Source: Micromonospora nigra
Lineage (GTDB): Bacteria; Actinomycetota; Actinomycetes; Mycobacteriales; Micromonosporaceae
DNA: 64,000 bases
NCBI RefSeq assembly: GCF_900091585.1
Contig: NZ_FMHT01000003.1
Coordinates: forward strand, 868,001 to 932,000
Direction of reading: 5' to 3'
Part shown: one piece after another, positions 51,695 through 61,539 of the stretch
Layout of the letters: each line of letters begins with the position of its first letter
Position numbering within the stretch: the stretch's first letter is position 1
Made by a program: the position numbers and the translations under genes
The notes under the pieces: generated by a model
What the model saw: the letters and a program-made list of their open reading frames with translations, nothing else
Database searches by the model: none
Told to the model about the DNA's origin: nothing

Positions 51695-52560
51695 CGGGCA
51701 CCGACGGCCGGATGGTCCGCGACGGCGAACAGCTCGGCCGCTTCGTGCGGGTCGCCGACGGCGTGCACGTGCTGCGCGAGCCGCTGCTGCGGGTCAACGT
51801 CACACTGGTCGTCGGCGACGGCGCGGCGCTGCTGGTCGACACGCTCTCCACGGCCGGGCAGGCCACCGCGCTCGCCGCCGCCGTGCGCGCCGTCACCGAC
51901 GAGCCGCTGACCCTGGTGAACACCCACCACCACTTCGACCACTGTTTCGGCAACGCCACGCTCGCCGGTGACCCGCCCCGGCCGGTGTGGGCCCACGAGC
52001 GGGCCGCGCGACTGGTGCGCGAGGAGCCGGACCGGCTGCGCCGGGAGGCCCACGAGGAGATGCGCGCCACGCAGCCCGAGCTGGCCGCCGAGCTGGCGCG
52101 GACGGAGCTGTTGGCGCCCGGGCACACGGTGCGCACCGAGGAGGTGCTCGACGTGGGGGGACGGCGGGTGGTGCTGCGCCACCCCGGGCCCGGGCACACC
52201 GCCGCCGACCTGGTGGTGCAGGTGCCCGACGCGGACGTGCTCGTCGCCGGGGACCTGGTGGAGCAGGGTGGGCCACCGGCCTTCGAGGACGCGTACCCGT
52301 TGCGGTGGCCGGACGCGGTGGCCGAGCTGCTGCGCCTGACCACCCCGGCCACGGTGGTCGTGCCGGGTCACGGCGAGGTGGTGGACGCGGAGTTCGTTCG
52401 CACCCAGCACGCCGAGCTGGCCGAGCTGGCCTGGCTGATCCGGGCGGCGCACACCGCCGGAGCCCCGCCGGACCGGGTGGCCGCCGAGGCCCCGTTCGGC
52501 GCCCGTCCCGCTCTGGTCGCGGCGCGACGCGGCTACGCGGAACTGGACGGCACGGCCTGA
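51691..52560 (+). CDS. MBL-fold metallohydrolase (289 aa)
   Basis: Carries HxHxDH in NTHHHFDHCFGNA and later His/Asp in HPGPGHTAADLVV and AGDLVEQGG, the set of zinc ligands. Similar to hydroxyacylglutathione hydrolase-like or related esterases. It is co-expressed with the thioesterase by a four-base overlap, so the two may act on the same acyl-thiol substrate. Full length. Confidence 0.85.
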   Translation: MTGTDGRMVRDGEQLGRFVRVADGVHVLREPLLRVNVTLVVGDGAALLVDTLSTAGQATALAAAVRAVTDEPLTLVNTHHHFDHCFGNATLAGDPPRPVWAHERAARLVREEPDRLRREAHEEMRATQPELAAELARTELLAPGHTVRTEEVLDVGGRRVVLRHPGPGHTAADLVVQVPDADVLVAGDLVEQGGPPAFEDAYPLRWPDAVAELLRLTTPATVVVPGHGEVVDAEFVRTQHAELAELAWLIRAAHTAGAPPDRVAAEAPFGARPALVAARRGYAELDGTA

Positions 52561-52604
52561 CCCACCCACTTCCGTCGACGCCGACCGGTATCGGGGTGGA
52601 CAGG

Positions 52605-53540
52605 TCAGGAGGGGAACCGGGAGTGGACGTGGGCACGGGTGGGCATGGCCACCGCCCCACCGGGGGACTCGCACACGACGGCGGCGACGCGCAGGGCGTA
52701 GGCGACCCGCTCGTGCCAGCCCGCCGGGTCGCCGGGTTCGCCGTCGCGCAGCAGGTCGGCCACGAGCGCGGCCATCACCGAGTCCCCCGCCCCCGTGGCG
52801 TCGACCGCCCGGACCGTCGGGGCGGGCACCCGGACCGGGTCGGCGTCGGCGGGGGCGACCACCGCGCCGTCCGCCCCGAGGGTGAGCACCACGGTGGCCG
52901 CCCCCAGCTCCCGCAGGTACGCGGCGACCCCCTCGACCGGCTCGCCGGGGTAGAGCAGCTCGGCGTCGGCCCGGCTGAGCTTCACCAGGTGTGCGCCCGC
53001 GGCGAACTCGGCCACGACCTCGCGGAGCCGGCCGAGAGCCTCGGGGCCGTCGAGCAGCCGGGGCCGCACGTTCGGGTCGAGCACCCGCAGCCCGCCGGCC
53101 AGTGACCAGGCCCGCCGGGACGCGGCCAACGTGGCCGGCTGGAGCAGCACGATGGACCCGCAGTAGAGCACGTCTGCCCCCTCGACCAGGGCGACGTCGA
53201 GGTCGTCGGCGGTGAGCAGGCCGTAGGACGGCGGGTCGCCGTAGAACCGGAAGTCGGGTTCGGGGCCGGCGTAGGTGGCCACGGCGAGGGTGGTCGGCGC
53301 GGTCACCGTGACCGTCCCGGCCAGCCCGACGCCCGCGCCGGCCAGCAGCGCCCTGATCCGGTCGGCCAGCACGTCGTCGCCCAGCGACCCGAGGAACTGC
53401 ACCTGCCCGCCCAGCCGGGCCACCCCGACGGCGACGTTGAGCGGGCCACCGCCGACAGCCTGCCGGTAGACCGGCGCGCCGCCGCACTCGCCGTCGAGCA
53501 GGTCGACCAGCGCCTCGCCGAGCACCGCCGCGTACCCCAT
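52605..53540 (-). CDS. PfkB-family carbohydrate kinase (311 aa)
   Basis: Has GGGPLNVAVGVARLG near the N-terminus and DATGAGDSVMAAL at the C-terminus with the catalytic Asp: fructokinase/ribokinase-type kinase. The sugar cannot be told. ATG at 53540 lies eight bases after GAAGGG; ATG at 53546 would be too close to it. Stands alone; no transporter nearby. Confidence 0.88.
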   Translation of the reverse strand: MGYAAVLGEALVDLLDGECGGAPVYRQAVGGGPLNVAVGVARLGGQVQFLGSLGDDVLADRIRALLAGAGVGLAGTVTVTAPTTLAVATYAGPEPDFRFYGDPPSYGLLTADDLDVALVEGADVLYCGSIVLLQPATLAASRRAWSLAGGLRVLDPNVRPRLLDGPEALGRLREVVAEFAAGAHLVKLSRADAELLYPGEPVEGVAAYLRELGAATVVLTLGADGAVVAPADADPVRVPAPTVRAVDATGAGDSVMAALVADLLRDGEPGDPAGWHERVAYALRVAAVVCESPGGAVAMPTRAHVHSRFPS

Positions 53541-54025
53541 CCGCATGTCCCTTCACTCGGCCGGTCACCGCCGGCACGCGTCGCCGCGCCCGGTGCGGGC
53601 GGCACCGCCCCAGGTTGGCACACCGGGTGGCGACCCACCTTCCGGAACGGCCGAGGAACCCGCGGCCCGCCGGCCCGCCGGTGCGCGGTGTGCCGCACGG
53701 CGTGGGTCCTCGCGCGCCGGCGGTTGCCCCGGACCCGCCGGACATCGAGCGACGGCTATTGCGCGTCACGGGTCGGCGTGGTGGGATGAGGGAGCCGGGC
53801 GGTGCGGGGGCTGCGCACCGTCGGCGCCGGGTACATCACCACGCGAGGGCATCCGGCCCGCTCCAGGCGGGCCGTCGACGGTACGCGCCCGATCGGTGGG
53901 TCAACCATCCACCGGGGCAGGTCGCCGCGACCGTCGTGTCCGCTCGTCGTCGCGGGAGTGGTCGTCCACCTCCCGCGTTCGCAGCGGGGTCGCCGACGTG
54001 GTGTCCCCGCGAGTCAGGAGAACCC
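53541..54025. other. 485-base gap without a gene
   Basis: Holds the divergent upstream regions of the PfkB kinase and the LPMO. Frames in it are shadows and carry no motif. GTGGGTCAACCATCCAC at about 53898-53914 has a GTGG/CCAC symmetry but is too weak to call. No RNA gene or repeat is seen. Confidence 0.4.
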
Positions 54026-55141
54026 GTGCACCGTCGTTCCCGTACGGCCGCGCTGCTCACAGCGGCCGCCACCATCCTCGCGGGCGCGGTCGCCGTGACC
54101 GCCAGCCCCGAGCCCGCCGCCGCCCACGGCGCGGCGATGACCCCGGGCAGCCGCACCTTCCTGTGCTGGAAGGACGGCCTCACCGCCACCGGCGAGATCC
54201 GGCCCAACAACCCGGCCTGTGCCGCTGCCGTGGCGCAGAGCGGCGCCAACTCGCTGTACAACTGGTTCAGCGTGCTGCGCTCGGACGCCGGCGGCCGCAC
54301 CGTCGGATTCGTTCCCGACGGCCAGCTGTGCAGCGGCGGCAACACCGGCTTCAGCGGTTACAACGCCGCCCGCACCGACTGGCCGCTGACCCACCTGACG
54401 GCCGGCCGCACGATGGAGTTCCGGTACAGCAACTGGGCCCACCACCCGGGCACGTTCTACTTCTACGTGACCAAGGACAGCTGGTCGCCCAACCGGCCGC
54501 TGGCCTGGAGCGACCTGGAGGAGCAGCCGTTCCTGCAGGTGACCAACCCGCCGCAGCGCGGCGCGGTCGGCACCAACGAGGGCCACTACTACTTCACCGG
54601 CGCCCTGCCGGCGAACAAGAGCGGCCGGCACATCATCTACTCGCGGTGGGTCCGCTCGGACAGCCAGGAGAACTTCTTCGGCTGCTCGGACGTCACCTTC
54701 GACGGTGGCAACGGTGAGGTGACCGGCATCGGCGGCGGCAACTCGCCCGCCCCGACGACCCCGCCGCCGAACCCCACCACCCCGCCGCCGAACCCGACCA
54801 CTCCCCCGCCGAACCCGACCACCCCGCCGCCGCACGGTGGTGACTGCATGGCCGTCTACAAGGTGACCAACACCTGGTCGGGTGGCTTCCAGGGCGAGGT
54901 CACGATCATGAACCACACCGACTCGACGTGGTCGGGGTGGACGGCGAACTGGACCTGGGCCGGCGGGCAGACCATCAACAGCCTCTGGAACGGCACGTTG
55001 AGCGGTTCCGGGTCGTCGGTGACGGTGACCAACGCGGCGTGGAACGGCGCGCTCGCCCCGGAGGGTACGACCACCTTCGGCTTCGTCGCCAACAGCACCG
55101 GCACGAACTCGCTTCCCACGGTCACCTGCTCCGGCCGCTGA
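54026..55141 (+). CDS. Secreted lytic polysaccharide monooxygenase, AA10, with CBM2 (371 aa)
   Basis: A signal peptide (AALLTAAATILAGAVAVTAS) ends in AAAHG, so the mature protein begins with His, the first ligand of the copper histidine brace; the second lies in SNWAHHPGTFYFYV. A Pro/Thr linker of repeated PPPNPTT joins it to a family 2 carbohydrate-binding module (DCMAVYKVTNTWSGGFQGEV with W residues). It oxidises chitin or cellulose. GTG at 54026 follows AGGAGAACCC. Fits with the GlcNAc uptake genes. Confidence 0.93.
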   Translation: MHRRSRTAALLTAAATILAGAVAVTASPEPAAAHGAAMTPGSRTFLCWKDGLTATGEIRPNNPACAAAVAQSGANSLYNWFSVLRSDAGGRTVGFVPDGQLCSGGNTGFSGYNAARTDWPLTHLTAGRTMEFRYSNWAHHPGTFYFYVTKDSWSPNRPLAWSDLEEQPFLQVTNPPQRGAVGTNEGHYYFTGALPANKSGRHIIYSRWVRSDSQENFFGCSDVTFDGGNGEVTGIGGGNSPAPTTPPPNPTTPPPNPTTPPPNPTTPPPHGGDCMAVYKVTNTWSGGFQGEVTIMNHTDSTWSGWTANWTWAGGQTINSLWNGTLSGSGSSVTVTNAAWNGALAPEGTTTFGFVANSTGTNSLPTVTCSGR

Positions 55142-55158
55142 CCGGTACCACCACCGCC

Positions 55159-55194
55159 ACGGGGGCGGTCGGGCTTCCGCCCGGCCGCCCCCGT
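55159..55194. terminator. Terminator between convergent LPMO and asnB
   Basis: ACGGGGGCGGTCGGGC pairs with GCCCGGCCGCCCCCGT across TTCC over 16 bases with a single G-U pair. Confidence 0.7.
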
Positions 55195-55279
55195 TCCCGC
55201 TGGTCCGAACGACCCGCCGCTCCCGGCCCGGCGGCTGCCGGTCCCCCGGGCGTTCCGACGACGCGTTCCCGCCCGGCGG

Positions 55280-57241
55280 TCAGCGGACCATGCTGCCGAC
55301 CACCGGCTTCGTCAGCAGCGCCGACTGGTTGCGCTGGATGCCCGGATCGAGGGTCTTCGCCACGAAGATGGCGTGCCAGATGCAGAAGATCAGCACCGTC
55401 CACACCTTGCGGGAGTGGTCGGCCTCCTCCCGCTTGTGCTCCTCCAGCAGACGCAGCGCGTACGACAGGTCGAGCAGGTCACCGGCGCCGGAGGTGGTCA
55501 GCACGTGCCGGGCCCACTCGTACATCTCGCCGCGCAGCCAGACCCGGGTGGGAGTCGGGAAGCCCAGCTTCCTGCGGTTGACGATGGCCGGCGGGACGAC
55601 GCCCTGCAACGCCTGGCGCATCGCGTACTTGGTGGCGTCGGAGCGCGGCGGCAGTTTCAGGTCCACCGGGATCTTCGCCGCGACGTCGAAGACCGCCCGG
55701 TCGAGGAACGGCACCCGCACCTCCAGCGAGTGCGCCATCGAGATGCGGTCGGCCTTGACCAGGATGTCGCCGCGCAGCCAGGTGTACAGGTCGACGTACT
55801 GCATCTTGGTGACGTCGTCCAGCTCGGTGCACTCCGCGTAGATCGGCGCGGTGACGTCGGTGTAGCGCACCGAGGGGTCGTAGCGGCGCAGCAGGTGCTG
55901 CTTCTCCTCCTCGGTGAACATCCGGGCGTTGCCGTAGTAGCGCTGCTCGATCGGGGTGGTGCCGCGCTCCAGGAAACTCTTGCCCTTGACGCCCTGCGGG
56001 ATCGCCCTGGACACCGCGCGCAGGCCCTTCTGGACGCCGTCGGGCAGCCCGTTGACGGAACTGAGCGACAGCGGTTCGCGGTAGATGGTGTAGCCACCGA
56101 AGAACTCGTCGGCGCCCTCCCCGGAGAGCACCACCGTCACGTGCTCGGCGGCCTTCTTCGCCACGAAGTACAGCGGCACCAGCGCCGGGTCGGCCACCGG
56201 GTCGTCCAGGTGCCAGACGATCTTCGGCAGCGCGTCGATCATGTCCTGCGGCCCGATCTTCGTCGGGATGGTGGTCACGTCGAGGTGCCGGGCCGACTCC
56301 TGCGCGACGTCGATCTCCGAGTAGCCGGGCACGTCGTAGCCGACGGTGAAGGTGAGGATGTTCGGGTTGAACTCCCGGGCCAGGGCGACCACGGCCGTCG
56401 AGTCGATGCCGCTGGACAGGAACGAGCCGACCGGCACGTCCGAGCGCATGTGCATGCGCACGCTCTCCCGCAGCGTCTCCCGGATCTCGTGGTAGAGCTT
56501 CTGCTCGTCGGGCACCGGGGCGGGCCGGAACACCGGCCGGTACCAGCGCCGCACGTCGATCCGGCCGCCCGGGGTCCAGGTGAGGTACTCCCCCGAGCCG
56601 ATCCGGCTGATGTCCCGGTGCAGGGTGCCCGGCTCGGGCACGTACTGCAGGGTCAGGTAGTGGCTGAGGTTGGCCGCGTCCACCCCGGCGTCGCCCTGGT
56701 AGTTGGAGTGCGCGAAGGGCAGCAGCGCCTTCTTCTCCGAGGCGAGGTAGAGGCCGTCCGGCGTCTCCAGGTAGTGCAGCGGCTTGATGCCGAAGTAGTC
56801 GCGGGCACCGAACGCCCGCCGCTGCTGACGGTCCCAGATCACGAAGGCGAACATGCCGCGCAGCCGGGTGAGCACCTGCTCGCCCCAGTGATGGAAGCCG
56901 GCGACGATCACCTCACCGTCGCCGTTGGTGGCGAACCGCGCGCCGTGCTCGCGGATCAGCTCCTCGCGCAGCTCGATGTAGTTGTAGATCTCGCCGTTGA
57001 AGGTGAGCAGGTAGCGCCCGTCGGCGTACGGCAGCGGCTCGTGACTGAGTGCCACGTCGATGATCGCCAGCCGCTTGTGGGCGAACACCCCGTCCGCGTA
57101 CCGGCCGGAGGCGTCGCCGACCACCTCGACACCGGTTTCGTCCGGTCCGCGGTGGTGCAGGCATTCCAACGCCCCGGCGATGTTGTCGCGGTGGGCGGCG
57201 GCGTCGCCGCGCGCACTGAAGAAGGCCAGGAGTCCGCACAT
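55280..57241 (-). CDS. asnB: Asparagine synthetase, glutamine-hydrolysing AsnB (653 aa)
   Basis: N-terminal Ntn amidotransferase with Cys2 (MCGLLAFF), NGEIYNYIELRE, and the ATP-pyrophosphatase domain with SSGIDSTAVVAL and GEGADEFFGGY. Makes Asn, or a related amide, from Asp and Gln. The MCG ATG (57241) is used because Cys must be exposed after Met removal; another ATG (57250) lies upstream. Similar to AsnB of actinomycetes that may also amidate other carboxylates. Confidence 0.9.
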   Translation of the reverse strand: MCGLLAFFSARGDAAAHRDNIAGALECLHHRGPDETGVEVVGDASGRYADGVFAHKRLAIIDVALSHEPLPYADGRYLLTFNGEIYNYIELREELIREHGARFATNGDGEVIVAGFHHWGEQVLTRLRGMFAFVIWDRQQRRAFGARDYFGIKPLHYLETPDGLYLASEKKALLPFAHSNYQGDAGVDAANLSHYLTLQYVPEPGTLHRDISRIGSGEYLTWTPGGRIDVRRWYRPVFRPAPVPDEQKLYHEIRETLRESVRMHMRSDVPVGSFLSSGIDSTAVVALAREFNPNILTFTVGYDVPGYSEIDVAQESARHLDVTTIPTKIGPQDMIDALPKIVWHLDDPVADPALVPLYFVAKKAAEHVTVVLSGEGADEFFGGYTIYREPLSLSSVNGLPDGVQKGLRAVSRAIPQGVKGKSFLERGTTPIEQRYYGNARMFTEEEKQHLLRRYDPSVRYTDVTAPIYAECTELDDVTKMQYVDLYTWLRGDILVKADRISMAHSLEVRVPFLDRAVFDVAAKIPVDLKLPPRSDATKYAMRQALQGVVPPAIVNRRKLGFPTPTRVWLRGEMYEWARHVLTTSGAGDLLDLSYALRLLEEHKREEADHSRKVWTVLIFCIWHAIFVAKTLDPGIQRNQSALLTKPVVGSMVR

Positions 57242-57400
57242 GGTGGTCATCTTTCCACGCCGCTTCACAGGCCGTGCCGGCCGCCGGTCGGAAGCGGGGA
57301 CCGGTGGCCGGTAGCCGCCGAGACCGAAGGTGCCGGGGCGGCACGGCGGGTGGATCGCGCGGTACCGTCGGCACCAGCAACGTCGCGGAGGGAGCGGAGC

Positions 57401-58882
57401 ATGACCGAGGAACGCACCGACGGCACGCCGACCGACGGCACCGAGTCCCACGACCCGGACTTCCCGGAGGCGTTTCTGTCCTTCATGCGGCGGGGCTGGC
57501 GGGACACGACCCTGCCGGTCGGTCCCCGGCCGGAGGTGCCGAACTACGCCAAGCGCCGGGCCGCGCTGTCGGCGGCCTTCCCGGGCGAGACGCTGGTCAT
57601 TCCCACCGGCGGCGAGAAGGTACGCGCCAACGACACCGAGCACCCGTTCCGGCCCGGCAGCGACTTCGCGTACCTGACCGGCGACCACGCTCCCGACAGC
57701 GTCCTGGTGCTGCGACCCAACGGTTCGGGGCACGACGCCACGCTGTACATGCGACCACGGTCCTCCCGGCAGACCGACGAGTTCTTCCGCAGCCGCCACG
57801 GCGAGCTGTGGGTGGGCCGGCGGCACACCCTGGCCGAGAAGTCGGCCGAGCTGGGTCTGCCGACGGCCGACCTGACCGAGCTGGACGCGACCCTGGCCGA
57901 CCTGGCTCCGGGGCGTACCCGGGTCCTGCGGGGTTTCGACGCCCGGGTGGATGCGGCGGTGCGCCCGTGGGACGGGCCGCGCGAGGAGGGCCAGCCGGCC
58001 CGCGACCGGGAACTGGCGATCGCCGTCTCGGAGATGAAGCTGGTCAAGGACGAGTGGGAGATCGCCCAGCTCCAGGAGGCGGTCGACGCCACCGTCCGGG
58101 GCTTCGAGGACGTCGCCCGGGTGCTGCCGGCCGACCGGGGCGTCTCCGAGCGGCTGCTGGAGGGGATCTTCGCGCTGCGCGCCCGGCACGACGGCAACGA
58201 CGTCGGTTACAGCTCGATCGTGGGCGCGGGCGAGCACGCCACGATCCTGCACTGGGTGCACAACCACGGCTCCACCCGGCCGGGTGAGCTGCTGCTGATG
58301 GACATGGGCGTGGAGGGGCGGAACCTCTACACCGCCGACGTGACGCGGGTGCTGCCGGTCAACGGCCGGTTCAGCCCGTTGCAGCGCCAGGTCTACGACA
58401 TCGTGTACGCCTCGCAGCAGGCCGGCATCGACGTCATCAGGCCGGGCGTGAAGTTCAAGGACGTGCACCTGACCTGCATGCGGGTGCTCGCCGAAGGGCT
58501 GGCCGACCTGGGTCTGCTGCCGGTGAGCGTCGACGAGGCGATGGACGAGAAGTCGACGATCTACCGGCGCTGGACGCTGCACGGCTTCGGGCACATGCTC
58601 GGCATCGACGTCCACGACTGCTCCAACTCCCGCAAGGAGATGTACAAGGACGGCGCCCTCGGCGAGGGCTACGTGCTCACCGTCGAGCCGGGGCTCTACT
58701 TCCAGCCCGAGGACGAACTGGTTCCCGAGGAGCTGCGCGGGATCGGCATCCGGATCGAGGACGACGTGCTGGTGACCACCTCCGGCGCGGTCAACCTCTC
58801 CGCGGGGCTGCCCCGGCGGGCCGACGAGGTGGAGACCTGGCTGGCCGAGCAGCGCGAGGCGGGCCCCCGTCTGCCGGGCTGA
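57401..58882 (+). CDS. Xaa-Pro aminopeptidase (aminopeptidase P, M24B; 493 aa)
   Basis: Metallopeptidase pita-bread fold with LLMDMGVEGRNLYTADVTRV (two Asp ligands), HGFGHMLGIDVHD (His), LTVEPGLYF (Glu) and IGIRIEDDVLVT (Glu), the five metal ligands. An N-terminal domain (about 1-200) is typical of PepP. Cleaves N-terminal residues before Pro. ATG at 57401 follows GGAGCGGAGC. Faces away from asnB. Confidence 0.92.
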   Translation: MTEERTDGTPTDGTESHDPDFPEAFLSFMRRGWRDTTLPVGPRPEVPNYAKRRAALSAAFPGETLVIPTGGEKVRANDTEHPFRPGSDFAYLTGDHAPDSVLVLRPNGSGHDATLYMRPRSSRQTDEFFRSRHGELWVGRRHTLAEKSAELGLPTADLTELDATLADLAPGRTRVLRGFDARVDAAVRPWDGPREEGQPARDRELAIAVSEMKLVKDEWEIAQLQEAVDATVRGFEDVARVLPADRGVSERLLEGIFALRARHDGNDVGYSSIVGAGEHATILHWVHNHGSTRPGELLLMDMGVEGRNLYTADVTRVLPVNGRFSPLQRQVYDIVYASQQAGIDVIRPGVKFKDVHLTCMRVLAEGLADLGLLPVSVDEAMDEKSTIYRRWTLHGFGHMLGIDVHDCSNSRKEMYKDGALGEGYVLTVEPGLYFQPEDELVPEELRGIGIRIEDDVLVTTSGAVNLSAGLPRRADEVETWLAEQREAGPRLPG

Positions 58883-59013
58883 CCTTCCGGGAAACCGTTC
58901 GCGCCTGCCGGCAGATCGTTCGCGGGCCGTGCCGGGGCCCCGACTGCCGTAGCCGACTCCGATTCCGGGGCAGGTTGCGGCGGTCGGGGCCCCGGCCGCG
59001 TCACGCCCGCGAC

Positions 59014-59058
59014 GGCCAGCAGTGGCGCGGCCAGCAGTGGCACGGCCAGCAGTGGCAC
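59014..59058. repeat. Three tandem copies of a 15-base unit
   Basis: GGCCAGCAGTGGC[G/A]C occurs at 59014, 59029 and 59044. The minus strand reads as AVPLL-type repeats in an open frame (58696-59100), but that frame runs antisense into the peptidase gene and is not called a gene. Confidence 0.7.
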
Positions 59059-59184
59059 GGCGGTGACGGCCGACGCGCTCGCCCCGGCACCTGGAGCCAC
59101 GGGGGGCGCGTGGGGTGGTCGGGCACCTCCGCGCCGGCCGGACCCTTTCGCCCGTACCCATACCGATTAGGGGTCTGCGCGAGA

Positions 59185-59338
59185 TCCGAGAAGAATGCGG
59201 AGTTTCCTCGGATCCGTCCTCCTTACGAGGAACCTTCTCATACGGTGGTCGTCAGAGGCTGCAACCGATTTGTAGCTGGTCGCACCATCTTCGGAGGGTG
59301 CGACCCCGTCTGGTAGCAGGAAAGGGCGGAAAGCTCTG
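59185..59338 (+). promoter_or_regulatory. Leader shared by the two beta-helix genes, copy 1
   Basis: Resembles the leader of the next gene: GAGGAAC, TCTCATACGGTGGT, then GGCTGCAACCGATTTGTAGC. The last part folds as GCTGCAA/TTGTAGC with a G-U pair. A second hairpin GTCGCACC/GGGTGCGAC follows. GGAAC-N16 before CGTC also resembles an ECF-sigma promoter. Confidence 0.6.
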
Positions 59339-61126
59339 ATGTCCGATGACGTGACGACTTCTCCTCCCGGTGAGGCCGCAGTGGGCCCGCCGGCGCGGGG
59401 ACGACGCAAACTCTGGATGGCCGCCGGGGTCGCCGGACTGACCGGCGTGGTCGGCCTCGCGGCGCTCGGCGGCGTGGCCGCCCGGGACGACAGGTCGGGC
59501 GGGACCCAACGGGTGTCCGACGCGCGGGCGTCCACCCCCGAGCAGCAGGTCAGCGACGCCGGCGCGGCGGAGGGCGCCGACGCCAGGGGCGGGGACGACC
59601 GGGCCGACGGCCAGTGGGGTGGCGACACCGACAAGGACCGGTCGGGCAAGGATCACGGCCGGCAGGGCGGCGGCAAGGACCACAACCGGCAGGGCGGCAA
59701 GGGCCGGGAGGTGCCCTGCAACAGTGACAAGCTCATCCAGGCCGTCGTGGAGGCCAACCGCGAACACGGCGACGTGCTGCACCTGGCCAAGGGATGCACC
59801 TACGAGCTGACCCGGTCGGGCGAGGGCGGCGGGCTGCCGGTCATCACGCGGTCGATCACGCTCAAGGGGCACGACTCGAAGATCGTCCGGGCGGCTGTGT
59901 CGGACTACTTCCGCATCTTCACGGTCGGGCGCAGCGGTCACCTGACCCTGAAGAACGTGACGGTCATGGGCGGTCAGACCGGTCCTGAACTGGTCGGCCC
60001 CCCGGTCCCGCCGGCTGCGGTCGACCTGTTCGGGTCGACCACCGCCACGACCAGGGCAGCGAAGCCCGCCACGGCGGGTGCCACGCCGCCGGCCAAGCCG
60101 GCGAGGGCGGCGACCGGGACGGCGAACAAGACGGCCAAGGTCGCCAAGCCAAGCAAGGCGGCCAAGCCAAGCAAGACGGCCAAGGCGAACAAGCCCGTCA
60201 AGGCGGCGGCCGTGCCGCCGAGCGGTGCTGCCGTGGCGCCCCTGGTCGAAGCCGGGCCGAGCGACGGCGCGGGCATCCTCGTGCTGCGGGGCGGCACCGC
60301 CGACATCGAGCACAGCGAACTGGTGCAGAACCACGCGGGTGGCCACGGCGGCGCGATCGCCAACTACGGCACGACCCGGGTCGCCCACTCGCTCATCGAG
60401 CGCAACAGTTCCGCTGGCGTCGGCGGCGGCATCTTCAACGCCGGGGTGCTGCGCGTCGAAGAGTCGAAGGTGGCGAACAACAGCGCCCGGATCGGCGGCG
60501 GCGGCATCGGCAACGGGGTGCCCGCCAACGGCACCTCGGTCGAAGGCGGCACAGTCTGGGTGTGGAAGAGCACGATCAGCCACAACCGGACCTCCGGCCT
60601 CGGTGGCGGCGTCCTCGACGACGGGGGCACCACCACGCTCGCCCAGAGCCAGCTGACCGACAACGACGCCGGGCAGGACGTCGGCGGCGTGGTCGCGCTC
60701 AATGACAGCGAGCTGACCCTGGAACACGTTCTCGTGGCCCGGAACGCGGCCGACGGCGATGCCGGCGGCGTGGGGGTGGGCGAGGGCAGCACCGTGGTCG
60801 CCACGCACACCACGATCGCCGAGAACGTGGCAGTCACCTCCAGCGGCGGTCTGTTCAACGTCGGCGGTGACGTCGTCCTCCGCGACAGTGCGGTGGTGGC
60901 GAACCAGGCCGTCGGACTCACCGCGATCGGCGGGGGCATCCTCAACCGGTCCGGCACCATCCGGCTGGTCGGGACGAAGGTCAGCTACAACTTCGCCCCC
61001 CAGGCACCGGGTGGCATCTTCACGGACAACGACGGTGTGTCGATCGACCGCACGTCGGCCGTCACCGGCAACCGGCCGACCAACTGCGTCGGCAGCCCGG
61101 TGATCCCGAACCGCTGCTTCGGCTGA
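59339..61126 (+). CDS. Surface/secreted beta-helix repeat protein, copy 1 (595 aa)
   Basis: A membrane or signal segment (LWMAAGVAGLTGVVGLAALG, about 26-45) is followed by an Asp/Gly/Lys-rich stretch (to 120) and then parallel beta-helix repeats: ANYGTTRVAHSLIERNSSAG, GGGIFNAGVLRVEESKV and so on, with GG-I/L-x-N turns. An unusual Lys/Ala/Pro-rich insert (about 235-300) splits the helix. The paralogue next to it lacks that insert. No catalytic residues of pectate lyases are obvious. ATG at 59339 follows GGAAAG. Confidence 0.75.
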   Translation: MSDDVTTSPPGEAAVGPPARGRRKLWMAAGVAGLTGVVGLAALGGVAARDDRSGGTQRVSDARASTPEQQVSDAGAAEGADARGGDDRADGQWGGDTDKDRSGKDHGRQGGGKDHNRQGGKGREVPCNSDKLIQAVVEANREHGDVLHLAKGCTYELTRSGEGGGLPVITRSITLKGHDSKIVRAAVSDYFRIFTVGRSGHLTLKNVTVMGGQTGPELVGPPVPPAAVDLFGSTTATTRAAKPATAGATPPAKPARAATGTANKTAKVAKPSKAAKPSKTAKANKPVKAAAVPPSGAAVAPLVEAGPSDGAGILVLRGGTADIEHSELVQNHAGGHGGAIANYGTTRVAHSLIERNSSAGVGGGIFNAGVLRVEESKVANNSARIGGGGIGNGVPANGTSVEGGTVWVWKSTISHNRTSGLGGGVLDDGGTTTLAQSQLTDNDAGQDVGGVVALNDSELTLEHVLVARNAADGDAGGVGVGEGSTVVATHTTIAENVAVTSSGGLFNVGGDVVLRDSAVVANQAVGLTAIGGGILNRSGTIRLVGTKVSYNFAPQAPGGIFTDNDGVSIDRTSAVTGNRPTNCVGSPVIPNRCFG

Positions 61127-61168
61127 CCCACCACGCGTCCGCATCACGGACAGCACCACCACATAGCA

Positions 61169-61208
61169 GGAACCCCGTCGCGCCGTCCTGACGGCGCGGC
61201 GGGGTTCC
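61169..61208. terminator. Terminator after beta-helix copy 1
   Basis: GGAACCCCGTCGCGCCGT pairs with ACGGCGCGGCGGGGTTCC with one G-U pair. It starts 43 bases after the stop codon. Confidence 0.75.
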
Positions 61209-61539
61209 GAACGTGGTTACCCGGAGCCCCGTCGCGACGGGAGCGGGCGTCACCGCCGACCGGGTCCGCTCCGGGACCCGTCGTGGACGGTCCGTCCGGA
61301 TCACGCCCGGCTGCCCGCCCTGGCCCGACTGCGGCGGTCCGGGAGCGAGGGAACGTGAATCGGGCTTCCCGGCCCGGACAGTCCGATCCCGCCCTTAATG
61401 CGGGCTTCTTTCGGATACGCCCGCGAAGCGAGGAACACTCTCATACGGTGGTTCTGGGAGCTACAACCGATTTGTAGCAGGGGACGCTCACCTGTGCGTG
61501 ACGACCCTGTCTGGTACGAGGAGAGGGCAGAGAGCTCCG
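61209..61539 (+). promoter_or_regulatory. Gap with the leader of beta-helix copy 2
   Basis: Nothing is recognised before about 61390. From there it matches copy 1: AATGCGG, CGGATACG, GAGGAAC, TCTCATACGGTGGT, then AGCTACAACCGATTTGTAGC. The stem GCTACAA-CCGAT-TTGTAGC is perfect here. Confidence 0.6.

Larger units (their letters stand above)
58883..59338. other. 456-base gap: repeat and conserved leader, no gene
   Basis: Holds a 15-base repeat (59014-59058) and the leader of the first beta-helix gene from about 59180. Frames here are short or low in complexity; I see no RNA gene. Confidence 0.5.

Noticed and set aside
58696..59100. Minus-strand frame with AVPLL repeats resembling a signal peptide
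   Set aside because: Arises from the 15-base repeat and continues antisense into the aminopeptidase gene; no family or ribosome site.
59185..59338. Known riboswitch (c-di-AMP ydaO or c-di-GMP GEMM) in the beta-helix leader
   Set aside because: Conserved bases of either class are not found; only a simple stem and an ECF-like promoter motif can be shown.
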